Shown in pieces: positions 17,799 through 26,574 of a DNA stretch of 60,828 bases. The position numbers and the translations under genes were made by a program. The DNA is from JBOFDK01 sp051646925 (GTDB taxonomy: Bacteria > Bacillota > Clostridia > Lachnospirales > Cellulosilyticaceae), in contig JBOFDK010000050.1 of the NCBI GenBank assembly GCA_051646925.1, forward strand, positions 1-60,828. Direction: 5' to 3'. Every line of letters starts with the position of its first letter. Position 1 is the stretch's first letter. A model generated the notes under the pieces. The model was not told where the DNA came from, searched no databases, and worked only from the letters and a program-made list of their open reading frames with translations.

Positions 17799-19148
17799 CT
17801 AATTACCTCCATACTTCTTATACTCTGCTACTGCTTTTTTTCTTTCTAAAAATGCCATATAAGCAATATCATCAGCAAATGGTTTCGTGAGTTCATCCAT
17901 CTTATTCTTCAACTTCTCTATTTCATTATTATCTTGACTCTTTTCTAAACTATTCAAAGCATCATAGTACTCTTTGGCTGCTTCAAACATTGCTTTCTTT
18001 TTTTCACTCCATTGAGGCATTTCTACCCCCATAACATCTTCTGTTATATCTTCAATACTCATTTTGCTATAATTTGCTAATTTATTAATATTAACGATTT
18101 CATCTAAGTTTCTTAATTCACCTTCTTCTAATGATTGAATGATAAAAGGAGAATGTGTAGTAGCAATAAATTGTATTTTAGGAAATACTCGTTTAAAATC
18201 ACCCACTACTTTTCTTTGCCATTCTGGATGCAAATGTAAATCAACCTCATCAATTAATACAATACCTGGTGTTTGCTTAATAACCTCGTCTTCTAAAAAA
18301 GGATTTAATGTTGCCATTCTAAATGCAATATCCCCTACCATACCTAATATATTTCTGTATCCATCACTAAGTAATCCATATGGCAAACGTGTTCCATCTT
18401 CTAATGTTATTTGTAATTCATCACTATTAATATTATAGAAAATCTTAACATCTCCTATTACTTTATCCTTAATAATTAATCCTTTTACACACTCTTGCAT
18501 TGCTTTTTTCACTGCCGTAAGCTGACCTATTTTAATTTCTTCTTGCATCTCAATTAGTGTCATTTTCTTAAACCACTTCATAAAAAGTTTTTCATTCGAC
18601 ATTGGATTCAAACAATTCTTATATCCTAGTAATCGAGAACCTGTTTCTAATAAACGCTCTTTGTCAGTATCTTTAATTCTTGCCCATAATCTACTTGTTC
18701 CATGATATGCAAATACAGGTAATACTACCTTATCACCATCTGTAACTTGCTTTTGCATTATTTTCGCTTGCTTAACAATATCTTTTGCATTAATTCTAGT
18801 AGTCGCCCCACCTTCATGATTCAAACTACGTTCCCATTGTATTTCTTGTTTATTAATATTTCCTCTAGCTTCAACAACAACAGGATATTGTCGTTCTAAT
18901 GTAATTACTTTTCCATGCTCAATCTGCTTAAATCTTACTTCTCTATTTTCTCTATTATCAAGTATATTTCTTGATTTCACACCATTAATCCCTAACAAGA
19001 ATCCACCTATTGCTATAGCTAGACCATCTAATACTGCTGTTTTACCTGTTGCATTCTCTCCGATAAACACAGTAAACTTATCATTTAGTGTAATTTCTAG
19101 TTCTTTAAATCCATGAAAATTTTCAAGTTTTATCCACTTTATGTCCAT
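17799..19148 (-). CDS. ptuA: Septu-like AAA/ABC-type ATPase (PtuA type)
   Basis: 449 residues of the SMC/ABC-type overcoming-lysogeny-like ATPase group. Walker A is GENATGKT (about 30-37). A signature-like motif RLPYGLLSDGYRN lies in the middle. Walker B and D-loop are GIVLIDEVDLHLHPEWQ, and the His switch is FIATTHSPF. A short coiled coil (about 385-425) is followed by an LERKKAVAEYKKYGG end. No TOPRIM domain is present, which argues against Gabija or OLD nucleases. The adjacent HNH gene completes a two-gene Septu-type cassette. Start ATG with GGAGGTG upstream. Confidence 0.8.
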   Translation of the reverse strand: MDIKWIKLENFHGFKELEITLNDKFTVFIGENATGKTAVLDGLAIAIGGFLLGINGVKSRNILDNRENREVRFKQIEHGKVITLERQYPVVVEARGNINKQEIQWERSLNHEGGATTRINAKDIVKQAKIMQKQVTDGDKVVLPVFAYHGTSRLWARIKDTDKERLLETGSRLLGYKNCLNPMSNEKLFMKWFKKMTLIEMQEEIKIGQLTAVKKAMQECVKGLIIKDKVIGDVKIFYNINSDELQITLEDGTRLPYGLLSDGYRNILGMVGDIAFRMATLNPFLEDEVIKQTPGIVLIDEVDLHLHPEWQRKVVGDFKRVFPKIQFIATTHSPFIIQSLEEGELRNLDEIVNINKLANYSKMSIEDITEDVMGVEMPQWSEKKKAMFEAAKEYYDALNSLEKSQDNNEIEKLKNKMDELTKPFADDIAYMAFLERKKAVAEYKKYGGN

Positions 19149-19307
19149 GCTTCACCTCCGTACAGTTTACTATTATACATTATTTACCTTTAAATCAATT
19201 TTAAACATTTTATACTGAAGTTTTTTTTATTTTAACACATTTTGTTTTACTTTTAATAGTATTTAAAATCAATCTACTATATATAAATGATTTATCATTA
19301 AATCAAA

Positions 19308-19332
19308 AAACAGGATATCAAATATCCTGTTT
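19308..19332 (-). terminator. intrinsic terminator
   Basis: Perfect stem AAACAGGATAT / ATATCCTGTTT with a 3-nt loop, followed on the minus strand by a T-run. It is a second terminator behind the displaced tRNA 3' end. Confidence 0.75.
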
Positions 19333-19410
19333 CCCCTAAACTATATTTTTTATTCCATCGATATATTCTTGATATATTAATAACTTAAATATATCAAAAA
19401 TTTCAGTTCT

Positions 19411-19457
19411 AAAAAAAATCTCTAGTTCCCTTACATTATAAGGTTTCCAGAGATTTT
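19411..19457 (-). terminator. terminator behind the displaced tRNA-Arg 3' end
   Basis: Stem AAATCTCTGG...CTAGAGATTT with inner CCTT/AAGG, ending in T8 on the minus strand. It lies 10 nt past the tRNA fragment and is best explained as the original terminator of tRNA-Arg(TCG) before the element inserted. Confidence 0.75.
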
Positions 19458-19466
19458 GCTTATTAC

Positions 19467-19505
19467 GCACACGGTAGGATCCGAACCCACGACATTCTGA
19501 TTCGA
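19467..19505 (-). repeat. attL: displaced 3' fragment of tRNA-Arg
   Basis: 39 bp matching the intact tRNA-Arg(TCG) 3' end at 43995-44033 with 2 mismatches. It covers the acceptor 3' strand, the T arm and part of the anticodon arm; the 5' half of the tRNA is absent. This is the footprint expected of integration at a tRNA 3' end. Confidence 0.85.
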
Positions 19506-19626
19506 TGTATTACATTTATTGGTTATTTTATCAACTTTACTTAACCCTATATTGAGTTCTCCCAACTCAAACTCACCCATTTGCTTTATTTTACTTTTTT
19601 TACACTCTGCTGTGTTGCACTTTTAT

Positions 19627-19644
19627 TGTGCATGGGTTGTACAT
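19627..19644 (+). promoter_or_regulatory. candidate integrase arm site (left)
   Basis: TGTGCATGGGTTGTACAT, 122 bp inside attL. The same 18-mer with one change occurs 80 bp inside attR at 43898. A pair of matching short sites just inside both ends suggests integrase or excisionase arm-type binding sites. Confidence 0.45.
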
Positions 19645-19663
19645 TTCATGTACCCTTTTATTA

Positions 19664-21190
19664 TTAGTATAGCTTATTAGTAAGAAAGTTTAAATATTGT
19701 TGATGATGATTATCCAAGTCAACTAACTCAACATATATATTTTGGATGTATAATAGAATATCTGAGATACAAAAGTCAATACTAGTGTCACATGCATCAT
19801 CCACATTTCCATCATCATTAAATTCTGCAAATCCATAATTTATTTCAATACTTCCTTGAGCCACTACATTTCCTGGGCTAAAGTAACAATCTAAATCGAT
19901 ACAATCTAATACTCCCTCGGTAGGATATATATCTGTACTCCCCCAATACAGACCAAGTTCTTGATTGTCCGCTGTTAGTATAGTGATATCTTCTCCAAGT
20001 GTAATACAATCAGGTAATTTTGCTGAGTCATATTCATACTCAATGGACTTTTGTTGCATACTTATCCAATCAATAACATCATCTAAACAATAACAACAAT
20101 CGCGATATTTGATAGAATGGATGAATCGATTAAGATTACTTACAATTGTGGTCTCATCCGGCGATCCTCTGTAGTTTTCTAAGTCATCTATGACTGCTTC
20201 ATACTCCTCTAACCTAGTTTGAAGTGAAGTGTATGTTTGATTTATTGACTCAAACAATAGTAATAACTTATGTACAGAAGAATCTTCCTCCAATGCGTCT
20301 TCAAGTATACCATCAAAGGAACCTAAAGATGGAAGGCCACAAGCTTCACGCCTATTGTCTTCTACCTCTTTCCATAATTCATACTCCATATCTTCTTCAG
20401 CTAGCTCTCTTTCAAACTCTTCAGTTAGCTGAGCATTTTTCACTTCCTCTTTTAAATCTGTAGAAATTAGTTTACCAAAACTAGTAGAATACTGATATTT
20501 CATTTTGGGATATTGCAAGCCTATATCTTCTGTAATATGAGGATGTAAAATTTCCTTTGATGACGAATCTTTCCCACTAGAAAAGTCTTTATAATTATCG
20601 GTCACAAAATAGACTATATTCTCTTCTGTATCATCCAAAATTTCCGGGACATAAGTAGATAAATTTATTAATGTTTCTACAATTAAAGCATCTCCTATTG
20701 AATTTTTTCCATCAATATGGCATGGAGCTTTTTTATATATCTGTCTCTGAATTGCTTTAGTTAGTAATCTTTCATCATCCGGAATGATAACTGTATTAGC
20801 ATGTTCAAATATTTCATTTAATAGCACTCTCGATGATTCTTTATAAGTATTAACATTGCATGTAAATATATCTAATGCATTGTTTAAAGCTACTGTAGCT
20901 TGTTTCTTTATAGCTTCCATATCCACAGTATTACGAGGATCTGTTAAACCATTGAGCTAGTACAATTGTTTTAAAGACTTTATATTACCTTCTATTTTAG
21001 ATCTAACTTCGTCAATTTCCCCTTCAATATGCTTATAAACCTCATACTTCACTAAAGATGGAACTATTAATTTAATTTCTTCATACTCTAACAACTTGAG
21101 AAAGTTATCAATCAATGATTGATTTATATCTTTTCTTCTATTTACTATTATACTCAGATAAATATTAGTATCTAACAATAAAAACTTCAT
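19664..21190 (-). pseudogene. DUF4935-type PIN-domain protein split by one in-frame TAG
   Basis: Reading from the ATG at 21190 gives 77 residues, then a TAG at 20957-20959, then 431 more codons in the same frame down to the stop at 19664. The N-terminal part starts with the PIN signature LLLDTNIYLS (first catalytic Asp). The part after the stop supplies the remaining PIN elements: IIPDDERLL, NSIGDALIVETLIN and YFVTDNYKDFSS. A 250-residue acidic C-terminal region follows. PIN proteins of this type are predicted RNases found among defence genes. The frame is otherwise intact, so this is either a very recent nonsense mutation or suppressed readthrough; a re-initiating fragment could start at the ATG at 20926. 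Confidence 0.8.
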
Positions 21191-21303
21191 AATTAGCTGG
21201 TCCCCAAAAAATATTTTTTATTAATTATACCTCGATACAAATAATTTTATAAATCACTTTACTATTAATCACTAGTTAACAAAAAAGAAACTCCCCGCAT
21301 AAT

Positions 21304-21342
21304 AAAAACAGGCTAGCAAGTTAGTCCTCAATAGCTTGTTTT
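21304..21342 (-). terminator. probable intrinsic terminator of the CBASS pair
   Basis: AAAACA-GCTA arms with TAGC-TGTTTT and a long loop, followed on the minus strand by TTTTTATT. It lies 57 nt past the stop of the CD-NTase gene. Confidence 0.55.
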
Positions 21343-21398
21343 ATTACTTACTCTCTATATCTATACCTGTCCATCATCAACATCTGTGCTGATATTCT

Positions 21399-22193
21399 TT
21401 ATAATTCTGGCAATATATTTTTTAACTTTGAGAGTGCATATGTTGGATATACTTCTTCATCCCCATATATCTCTTTAATATTTTGTTTTAATCTTCTTAC
21501 TTTTTCTACCTTTACACCACTAAGTCCATACTCTGGCAAATTATCTACTACTACCTTAAAATAATCTTTCAAACTATTACACCATAAAAATGTTGTTGAA
21601 ATAATATATTGTTCCAATAAGTAAGACGAATATACATAACCATTTCTTGCATTCCAATATTTTAACAATCGTATAAGTGATTTTACTTTAAAACAGTTAG
21701 CAGTATTTACATTAGTCAACTGTTGATTAAAATCATTTGGATTAGTACTCATCCATTCTTCATAATTATTACTCGGAGCCGGTATCTTATACCCCTCATC
21801 AAACCACAATGTTCTTTGGTGGTATGCTGGAACCAATTCAAACTTGATATGATTTAGCTCTAAAACTATTGTTGGATGTGATTGTTTAATCTCCGATCTT
21901 GAATAGTATCGTTCAGTAAAACTTCTCAGTTTATTAAGATATGTTTGAGGCTTATAGCCACATTGATTATTAAATACAACCATATAATCTATGTCGGAAT
22001 TACTATCAGCACTTCTGGGTAAAATAGTATCTCTAGTATGTGACCCAAATCTAAAATCTTCTTCTATATTATTACCAAAATAATAATTTAATCTTTGATG
22101 TATAGTTGTTATTGACCTATTTATACTGTCCTTCTCAGCTTCTTTTAGTACTAATGAACTCGCTAATGATACTAAATATGAATTTATACTCAT
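21399..22193 (-). CDS. CBASS cGAS/DncV-like nucleotidyltransferase (CD-NTase)
   Basis: 264 residues. The SMODS nucleotidyltransferase core is visible: FGSHTRDTI (GS motif, about 50-51), the metal pair in SDIDYMVVF (D67, D69) and the third acidic residue in IKFELVPAY (E about 119). A C-terminal helical domain follows (CFKVKSLIRLLKYWNARNG). These enzymes make a cyclic oligonucleotide on phage infection, which activates a partner effector. The gene lies 5 nt after the S-4TM effector gene stop, with AGGAGG before its ATG. No Cap2/Cap3 or HORMA/TRIP13 genes are present, so it is a short (type I) CBASS. Confidence 0.88.
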   Translation of the reverse strand: MSINSYLVSLASSLVLKEAEKDSINRSITTIHQRLNYYFGNNIEEDFRFGSHTRDTILPRSADSNSDIDYMVVFNNQCGYKPQTYLNKLRSFTERYYSRSEIKQSHPTIVLELNHIKFELVPAYHQRTLWFDEGYKIPAPSNNYEEWMSTNPNDFNQQLTNVNTANCFKVKSLIRLLKYWNARNGYVYSSYLLEQYIISTTFLWCNSLKDYFKVVVDNLPEYGLSGVKVEKVRRLKQNIKEIYGDEEVYPTYALSKLKNILPEL

Positions 22194-22201
22194 AACTCCT
22201 C

Positions 22202-22963
22202 CTATTGTATATTATACCTTTTTTTCATTTCCTCCCACTCATTTGTAAGTCTTTCATTTAATTCATTATAAATTTTACTATCTAATGATAATTGAGAATC
22301 TGATATATTAGTTTCGTACTCACTATACAACCTTATAATTTCACTCATATGTTTATTAACGCTTTGATTTGTATTTTTTAAATTTCCATCGAAAAGATAC
22401 CTTAAATCATCAAAAATTTTCTTCATTCTATTATTATAAATACTTATATCTATAAGCTCTAAAATATAATCTTTTGATAAAAAGAGTTGTAAAATTAGTA
22501 TACTATAGCTTGATTTGGAAAATCCTATAACTGCTAAAATAATAATTACACTAAAGACCATTAAATTTTTTATCAATATTTTATTTCTCATTCTTTCTGA
22601 AATATTATAAGAAAACAAAGCACATTCAAATGTATTTACTATCATTTTATATGGTCCTGGGTTTATTTCATTAGTATCATAATAATTTTCTGATTGAATA
22701 TGGATATAATTTTTACCAAATGAATTATCCAAATGATCTTTTCTTCTTGTTTCTTCAGCCTTATACGTGTAATATTTAACAATTTGTTCAACTACCACTA
22801 ATAGTACTAAAGCCAATATAGTTATCAATGTCTCATCAAGTATTTTGTTATTACAGAGTGTAAGTATTATTGTCATAAATAAAGATCCCAAAAAAATGAA
22901 TCTATATAGTTTATTCCACTTTTTAGCTATATCAAAATAATTTTTATGTGGTGATGTCACCAT
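22202..22963 (-). CDS. S-4TM (SLATT-like) pore-forming effector of CBASS
   Basis: 253 residues with four hydrophobic helices in two pairs: about 19-37 and 46-65, then about 133-152 and 153-170. Between the pairs is AEETRRKDHLDNSFG, a conserved loop of S-4TM effectors, and a helical cytosolic C terminus (about 185-253) follows. Such proteins are predicted to open the inner membrane when the neighbouring CD-NTase makes its second messenger, killing the infected cell. The operon order (effector first, synthase second, short gap) is typical. AGGAG precedes the ATG at 22963. Confidence 0.8.
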   Translation of the reverse strand: MVTSPHKNYFDIAKKWNKLYRFIFLGSLFMTIILTLCNNKILDETLITILALVLLVVVEQIVKYYTYKAEETRRKDHLDNSFGKNYIHIQSENYYDTNEINPGPYKMIVNTFECALFSYNISERMRNKILIKNLMVFSVIIILAVIGFSKSSYSILILQLFLSKDYILELIDISIYNNRMKKIFDDLRYLFDGNLKNTNQSVNKHMSEIIRLYSEYETNISDSQLSLDSKIYNELNERLTNEWEEMKKRYNIQ

Positions 22964-23248
22964 TATATCAACTCCTATTTAATTCTATTAAGTTACAAAA
23001 CTACAAGCTTATACAACACCCCTCTCCCCTTCTGCCTACTCCTTTTGTATTATTACATTCATTTAATCACAACTTTACCCTCTACTGTAATAAATTTTGT
23101 GTGGCACGAAGTGACTAATAAAATCATCGCTATTTTCTCCACTTCCCCATATATAATCCACTACATATATACAAACTGTCCTTATCGAATAAGTTTTAAG
23201 ACTTTTATTTTATCCAATAAAAAAGTTATATTAGTAGCCTCTTTGAAA

Positions 23249-24100
23249 CTATTTTTTGCTCCATTCCATAATATCTTGTATACTCATTTCATATTTATAT
23301 TCTGATTGAATATGATTAGTTGCTGGCAATACATCAATCACCTCTGTCTCTTTAATACCATTTATTATAGCAAATGCCGCTTGATAAACAGTATTATATC
23401 TTCCTCGAATAATTGTCTGACTATCTAAATGAGCATTTATAATATCCGCATCTGTACAGATATAATCAACATATCTAAACATCGAAGAACTCCAATGCCT
23501 TTCATACTCACTTTTATTACCTTTATCTCTGCTTAATAATTTAAAATCCTTGATATTTTCTAGTTCCTCTAATAACCTCGGAGCTTCTTCAATATACTCT
23601 AATATTTTTTCACCATATGCACCCACTAAAGCCTCTCTAAATTGCATATTAATATTTGTAAATTTTTTTACTATATCATCTCTAAATAGTGTATATAGAA
23701 AATCTAATCCATCAACAAATACTCTGTCTTTTGGGACTGAAACTTCCAGAACAATGCCTATACGACTTCTTTCTCTTGTGGCATAATGCTTTGCACCATT
23801 CCAATCTGCACAAACACACTTCCCTGTAATACCCACTTCATTTTCTATATTATATCTTCTGATATCCACCGGTAAATCTATTATATCCTGTACTATTTCT
23901 TTAATAGACTTCTTATGTACTGTATGGTTCACCTCGGATCTCTTATACGCCGGAGATTTTTGTTTTTCAAGAGGAACACTTATTAATCTTCTATTAGATA
24001 ATTCTAAATCCCCCTCCTTTTTTAGCTTAGCCATCAAACAATTAACATCCTCTTGACCTTCACAACTATAACCTCTATACAATGTAACTCTATTATGCAT
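23249..24100 (-). CDS. unrecognised cargo protein, possibly ADP-ribosyltransferase-like
   Basis: 283 residues, soluble. The first strand VTLYRGYS, a middle WNGAKHYATRERS followed by GIVLEVSVPKDRVFVDG, and a later acidic helix EEAPRLLEELENI recall the R...S...E layout of mono-ADP-ribosyltransferase folds. The match is by pattern only and I would not name the family. It is the first gene of its own unit: it has AAAGGGG before the ATG and a good promoter 60-90 nt upstream. Its place beside CBASS and restriction genes makes a defence or toxin role plausible. Confidence 0.4.
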   Translation of the reverse strand: MHNRVTLYRGYSCEGQEDVNCLMAKLKKEGDLELSNRRLISVPLEKQKSPAYKRSEVNHTVHKKSIKEIVQDIIDLPVDIRRYNIENEVGITGKCVCADWNGAKHYATRERSRIGIVLEVSVPKDRVFVDGLDFLYTLFRDDIVKKFTNINMQFREALVGAYGEKILEYIEEAPRLLEELENIKDFKLLSRDKGNKSEYERHWSSSMFRYVDYICTDADIINAHLDSQTIIRGRYNTVYQAAFAIINGIKETEVIDVLPATNHIQSEYKYEMSIQDIMEWSKK

Positions 24101-24158
24101 ATTATCATCCCCTTTTTAATCACTCTAATAATTTACAATATTCTAAACTTTTCTTTTA

Positions 24159-24199
24159 ATTATAAAGCTTTTCGGCATTTTTTCAACTGAGAATTCTCA
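24159..24199 (-). promoter_or_regulatory. promoter with upstream 12-bp palindrome
   Basis: On the minus strand TTGAAA (24186-24181) is separated by 16 nt from TATAAT (24164-24159), a near-consensus sigma-A promoter for the gene starting at 24100. Directly upstream of the -35 box is the perfect palindrome TGAGAATTCTCA (24188-24199), a candidate operator or activator site. Confidence 0.55.
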
Positions 24200-24438
24200 T
24201 AAATATTTATCATAAAAGAGGACTTTTGACTTTATCTCTAAGTACTAAAACAATATTCTTATTGTTAGTATTACAAAGAAAAAAGCTGCAGCATAGCTGT
24301 AACTCTATATTCTTTATCCGAAAAGGTATTCTTGATTTTTACAACTTACTCTATTCCATAACCTGCTCCATAATTCTTTAACCTTATATTAAAATCTGTT
24401 CTTTATAACTCTTGCTTGGATTAAATACTTATTTTCTT

Positions 24439-24714
24439 CTATCCCAGATTAAAAATCTCTTTATAACATTCCTCTAGTGCCATAGAATCTATAAATTGAT
24501 CCCACATAAATAGTTGTCTGTTGATTTTCTCTTTAAACCTCCTAGTAAATTCCCATCTAGTGTCTTCATCTGCATCCCTATAGACTTCAAAATACTCAGT
24601 ACAACAAGACTTTTCGCTCAGTATTACCCTGTCTAATATATCCCTCAAAAACACTAGTTCAATATCTACTTGCTTATCTCTTAATTGTATCAGTGCTTGT
24701 TTTTCTTTTTCCAT
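24439..24714 (-). CDS. hypothetical small acidic/helical protein
   Basis: About 91 residues, helical and charged, with no membrane segment or known motif; two adjacent Cys (SCCTEYF). The ATG at 24714 has AAGGGG 8 nt upstream. It belongs to a run of small cargo genes on the minus strand, several of which are broken. Function not recognised. Confidence 0.5.
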   Translation of the reverse strand: MEKEKQALIQLRDKQVDIELVFLRDILDRVILSEKSCCTEYFEVYRDADEDTRWEFTRRFKEKINRQLFMWDQFIDSMALEECYKEIFNLG

Positions 24715-24847
24715 TATCAATACCCCTTATTCTAATATAATGTTTTTCCCCACTCATCATGAGTGTCTATTCCACAAGTCCGTTGGAAGCTCTCTTTTAT
24801 TATGGTTGTGTTAGAACAAAATAAGAATATTAAAACACCACAATATC

Positions 24848-25114
24848 TTACATTATGTGGAGGCTGCGTATATCATAAAATAGGTTGTAATCGTAAAACG
24901 GTTGACATGCATCCACAAACAATCTAGCCTTACTTTCCGCTGAATCCGTTTCTGAAAATCATGCAGGTACGACATGTAGCCTCTTATCAAAGTAGATTTC
25001 ATGAAGCTGAAGATCAAATTGTCTGTACAATGCTACGTATCTGATGATGGCAAAACATTTACAAGCACGTAATATATGGTCTTTGTTTGTAAAGTTTATT
25101 GTAGGTTCCTGAGC
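24848..25114 (-). pseudogene. degenerate coding remnant with internal stop
   Basis: The minus-strand frame reads as sensible protein (NFTNKDHILRACKCFAIIRY, ALYRQFDLQLHEIYFDKRLH), then a TGA, then more in-frame residues (DSAESKARLFVDACQPFYDY) to a TAA at 24848. There is no start codon of its own. It overlaps the end of the 63-residue ORF upstream in another frame, so both may derive from one frameshifted gene. Confidence 0.4.
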
Positions 25115-25250
25115 TTACAAGTTCTTGATATTGCTCAATGTCCCAGTACCACAATCTATTCAATATATTACCTAATGCCAATCTCTCTTCTTCCTCTAAA
25201 TCGTTCAAAATAAAATAGTCTAAAATATGTTTATATTGCATGCAATCCAT
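25059..25250 (-). CDS. hypothetical 63-residue protein, possibly the N-terminal part of a frameshifted gene
   Basis: 63 residues, acidic and helical (YFILNDLEEEERLALGNIL, RLWYWDIEQYQELV). AAGGTGG lies 3-4 nt before the ATG. The coding sense seems to continue past its stop in another frame (24848-25114), so this may be the first part of a disrupted gene. No family is recognised. Confidence 0.4.
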   Translation of the reverse strand: MDCMQYKHILDYFILNDLEEEERLALGNILNRLWYWDIEQYQELVSSGTYNKLYKQRPYITCL

Positions 25251-25275
25251 TCACCACCTTCCCTATTTATTATAC

Positions 25276-25560
25276 CTATTTTTTTAGTTTTTCTAGCAAC
25301 TTTCCTATTGTACTTACTACTAACCGCTCAGTAAATTCAACTGGAAAGCCATCTAGATTGTAATACCAATTCTCAACCTCTTTACATACATCATCTGCAT
25401 AGTAGATATAAACTACATCATCTTGTTTAAAATCTTTTAATTCCATATCCTTCAGTAAGCTCCTATACATATAAAGTGCATCGCTTTGATAACTCGCTAA
25501 GGTTTCAGTAATCTTTTCCTCTGATAAAGATATTTGATTAGAACAAATATTTTTTTCCAC
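25276..25560 (-). CDS. hypothetical protein, probably the C-terminal part of a frameshifted gene
   Basis: 94 residues from a GTG with no good ribosome binding site. It begins inside the end of the upstream frame (overlap 25497-25560), exactly at a run of seven A residues in the coding strand. A one-base slip at that run would join the upstream frame (NAHLADEWKK) to NICSNQISLSEEKITETL here, so it is likely the C-terminal part of the same original gene. Ends VVSTIGKLLEKLKK. Confidence 0.4.
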   Translation of the reverse strand: MEKNICSNQISLSEEKITETLASYQSDALYMYRSLLKDMELKDFKQDDVVYIYYADDVCKEVENWYYNLDGFPVEFTERLVVSTIGKLLEKLKK

Positions 25561-25882
25561 TCATCTGCTAAATGAGCATTTAATATATGCCAATATTCCC
25601 AAAAACTATTGAACCTCAACAAGTGCTTAACCTTTATGAATGTCTCTTTAGAATTATCTTCTAAATCGATATCTATATATAATCTTCTATCAACAGACCT
25701 TGCACGTGAGCATCCCTTTATTTGAAGAATTTCTAACACTTCATCTTTTGTCTTGTTTTCTAACAAATTCGCCAATAATCTTGCTAAGTAAAGCTCTGTT
25801 TCACCTGTACATTCCTCTGGTATTTTTGTTCTTGTATAACCTTTTGAATAGCAATCTCCGGCTATTTCAAGCTCATCCCATA

Positions 25883-25920
25883 CCTTTAAATCATTATAAA
25901 GCCTTTAAATCATTATAAAG
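25883..25920. repeat. perfect 19-bp tandem duplication
   Basis: Two adjacent identical copies of CCTTTAAATCATTATAAAG. The length is not a multiple of three, and the duplication disrupts the reading frame of the surrounding gene. A third partial copy (CCTT) follows. Confidence 0.95.
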
Positions 25921-26274
25921 CCTTCTAGCTTGATCCTTTTCTAAATCTTCATCAAGTTTGCTAATCAAATTTTCTTTAGTTCCGTACTTTTTCAAAAATC
26001 CACTTATTCTAGATTGACTCCCTTCAATGCAGCAATCAATACATATGCCATCTTCAAAAGAATCTTTAATGCCAAAACAGTAATAGCAAACACCTAGCTC
26101 TTCTCCAATATCCTCCAATACTTCTCCTGAATTACAATCATTCTGCTGTATCATTATCAACAATTTATCGAAAAAATCTTTCTTTTCTTCTGAGGATATG
26201 TTTTCAAACATTTTAAATTCCATCATCAGTGCTAACATATCATTCATTAAATAACTTCCATCATGGTTACTCAT
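25894..26274 (-). CDS. hypothetical protein with Cys-rich knuckle (N-terminal fragment)
   Basis: 126 residues starting at an ATG with GGAGG upstream. A zinc-finger-like CYYCFGIKDSFEDGICIDCC sits at about 71-90. The last residues before the stop come from the 19-bp duplication. As it stands this is a truncated product of the broken gene described for 25276-26274. Confidence 0.5.
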   Translation of the reverse strand: MSNHDGSYLMNDMLALMMEFKMFENISSEEKKDFFDKLLIMIQQNDCNSGEVLEDIGEELGVCYYCFGIKDSFEDGICIDCCIEGSQSRISGFLKKYGTKENLISKLDEDLEKDQARRLYNDLKAL

Positions 26275-26316
26275 TTTTATCCTCCAAATTTTGTAACTTA
26301 TCTATATTAAATTTAA

Positions 26317-26541
26317 CTACCCCTTACCCCAACCATCCTCAATAACCAAGATTTCGTCACTCCCAATCGTCCCCCGAGCTCTTTTGGGCGTAATCCAATC
26401 AAACCTCTGATTAAACTTAAAGATAACAACGCCTACTACACGATCGCATATGTACCTAGCCCAAGAGATATATCCATGACTGAAGGTGAATCTTCCATAC
26501 TTACAAAAGCCGCTAATAGGGGCACTAAGAATAACTCTAGA
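26317..26541 (-). pseudogene. 5'-truncated gene remnant
   Basis: A 74-codon minus-strand frame without a start codon, bounded upstream by TAA and ending in TAG at 26317. Its composition is clearly protein-like (GFCKYGRFTFSHGYISWARY, VVGVVIFKFNQRFDWITPKR, DEILVIEDGWGKG) and it is rich in G, W and aromatics. GC content is higher than its flanks, suggesting separate origin. Family not recognised. Confidence 0.45.
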
Positions 26542-26574
26542 TTATTTAAAAGGAGAGCCCCTAAATATTCTTCT

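Larger units (their letters stand above)
25276..26274 (-). pseudogene. one gene broken by a 19-bp tandem duplication and a possible slip at A7
   Basis: Three frames on the minus strand join into one: 26274 to about 25902, then about 25900 to 25497, then 25560 to 25276. The first break is an exact 19-bp tandem duplication (25883-25901 and 25902-25920), which shifts the frame by one; removing one copy restores RRLYNDLKVWDELEIAGDCY. The second is at an A7 run. The restored product would be about 325 residues with a Cys-rich motif (CYYCFGIKDSFEDGICIDCC). Function unknown. Confidence 0.6.

Noticed and set aside
17799..19148. Gabija (GajA) or OLD nuclease as the identity of the ATPase
   Set aside because: No TOPRIM domain follows the ATPase core, and the partner is an HNH protein, not a UvrD-type helicase.
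20957..20959. Pyrrolysine insertion at the amber codon
   Set aside because: No pylT/pylS or methylamine methyltransferase context is visible; a nonsense mutation is simpler.
24801..24927. Plus-strand ORF of about 40 codons
   Set aside because: No ribosome binding site, and the minus strand reads more convincingly as a protein remnant.
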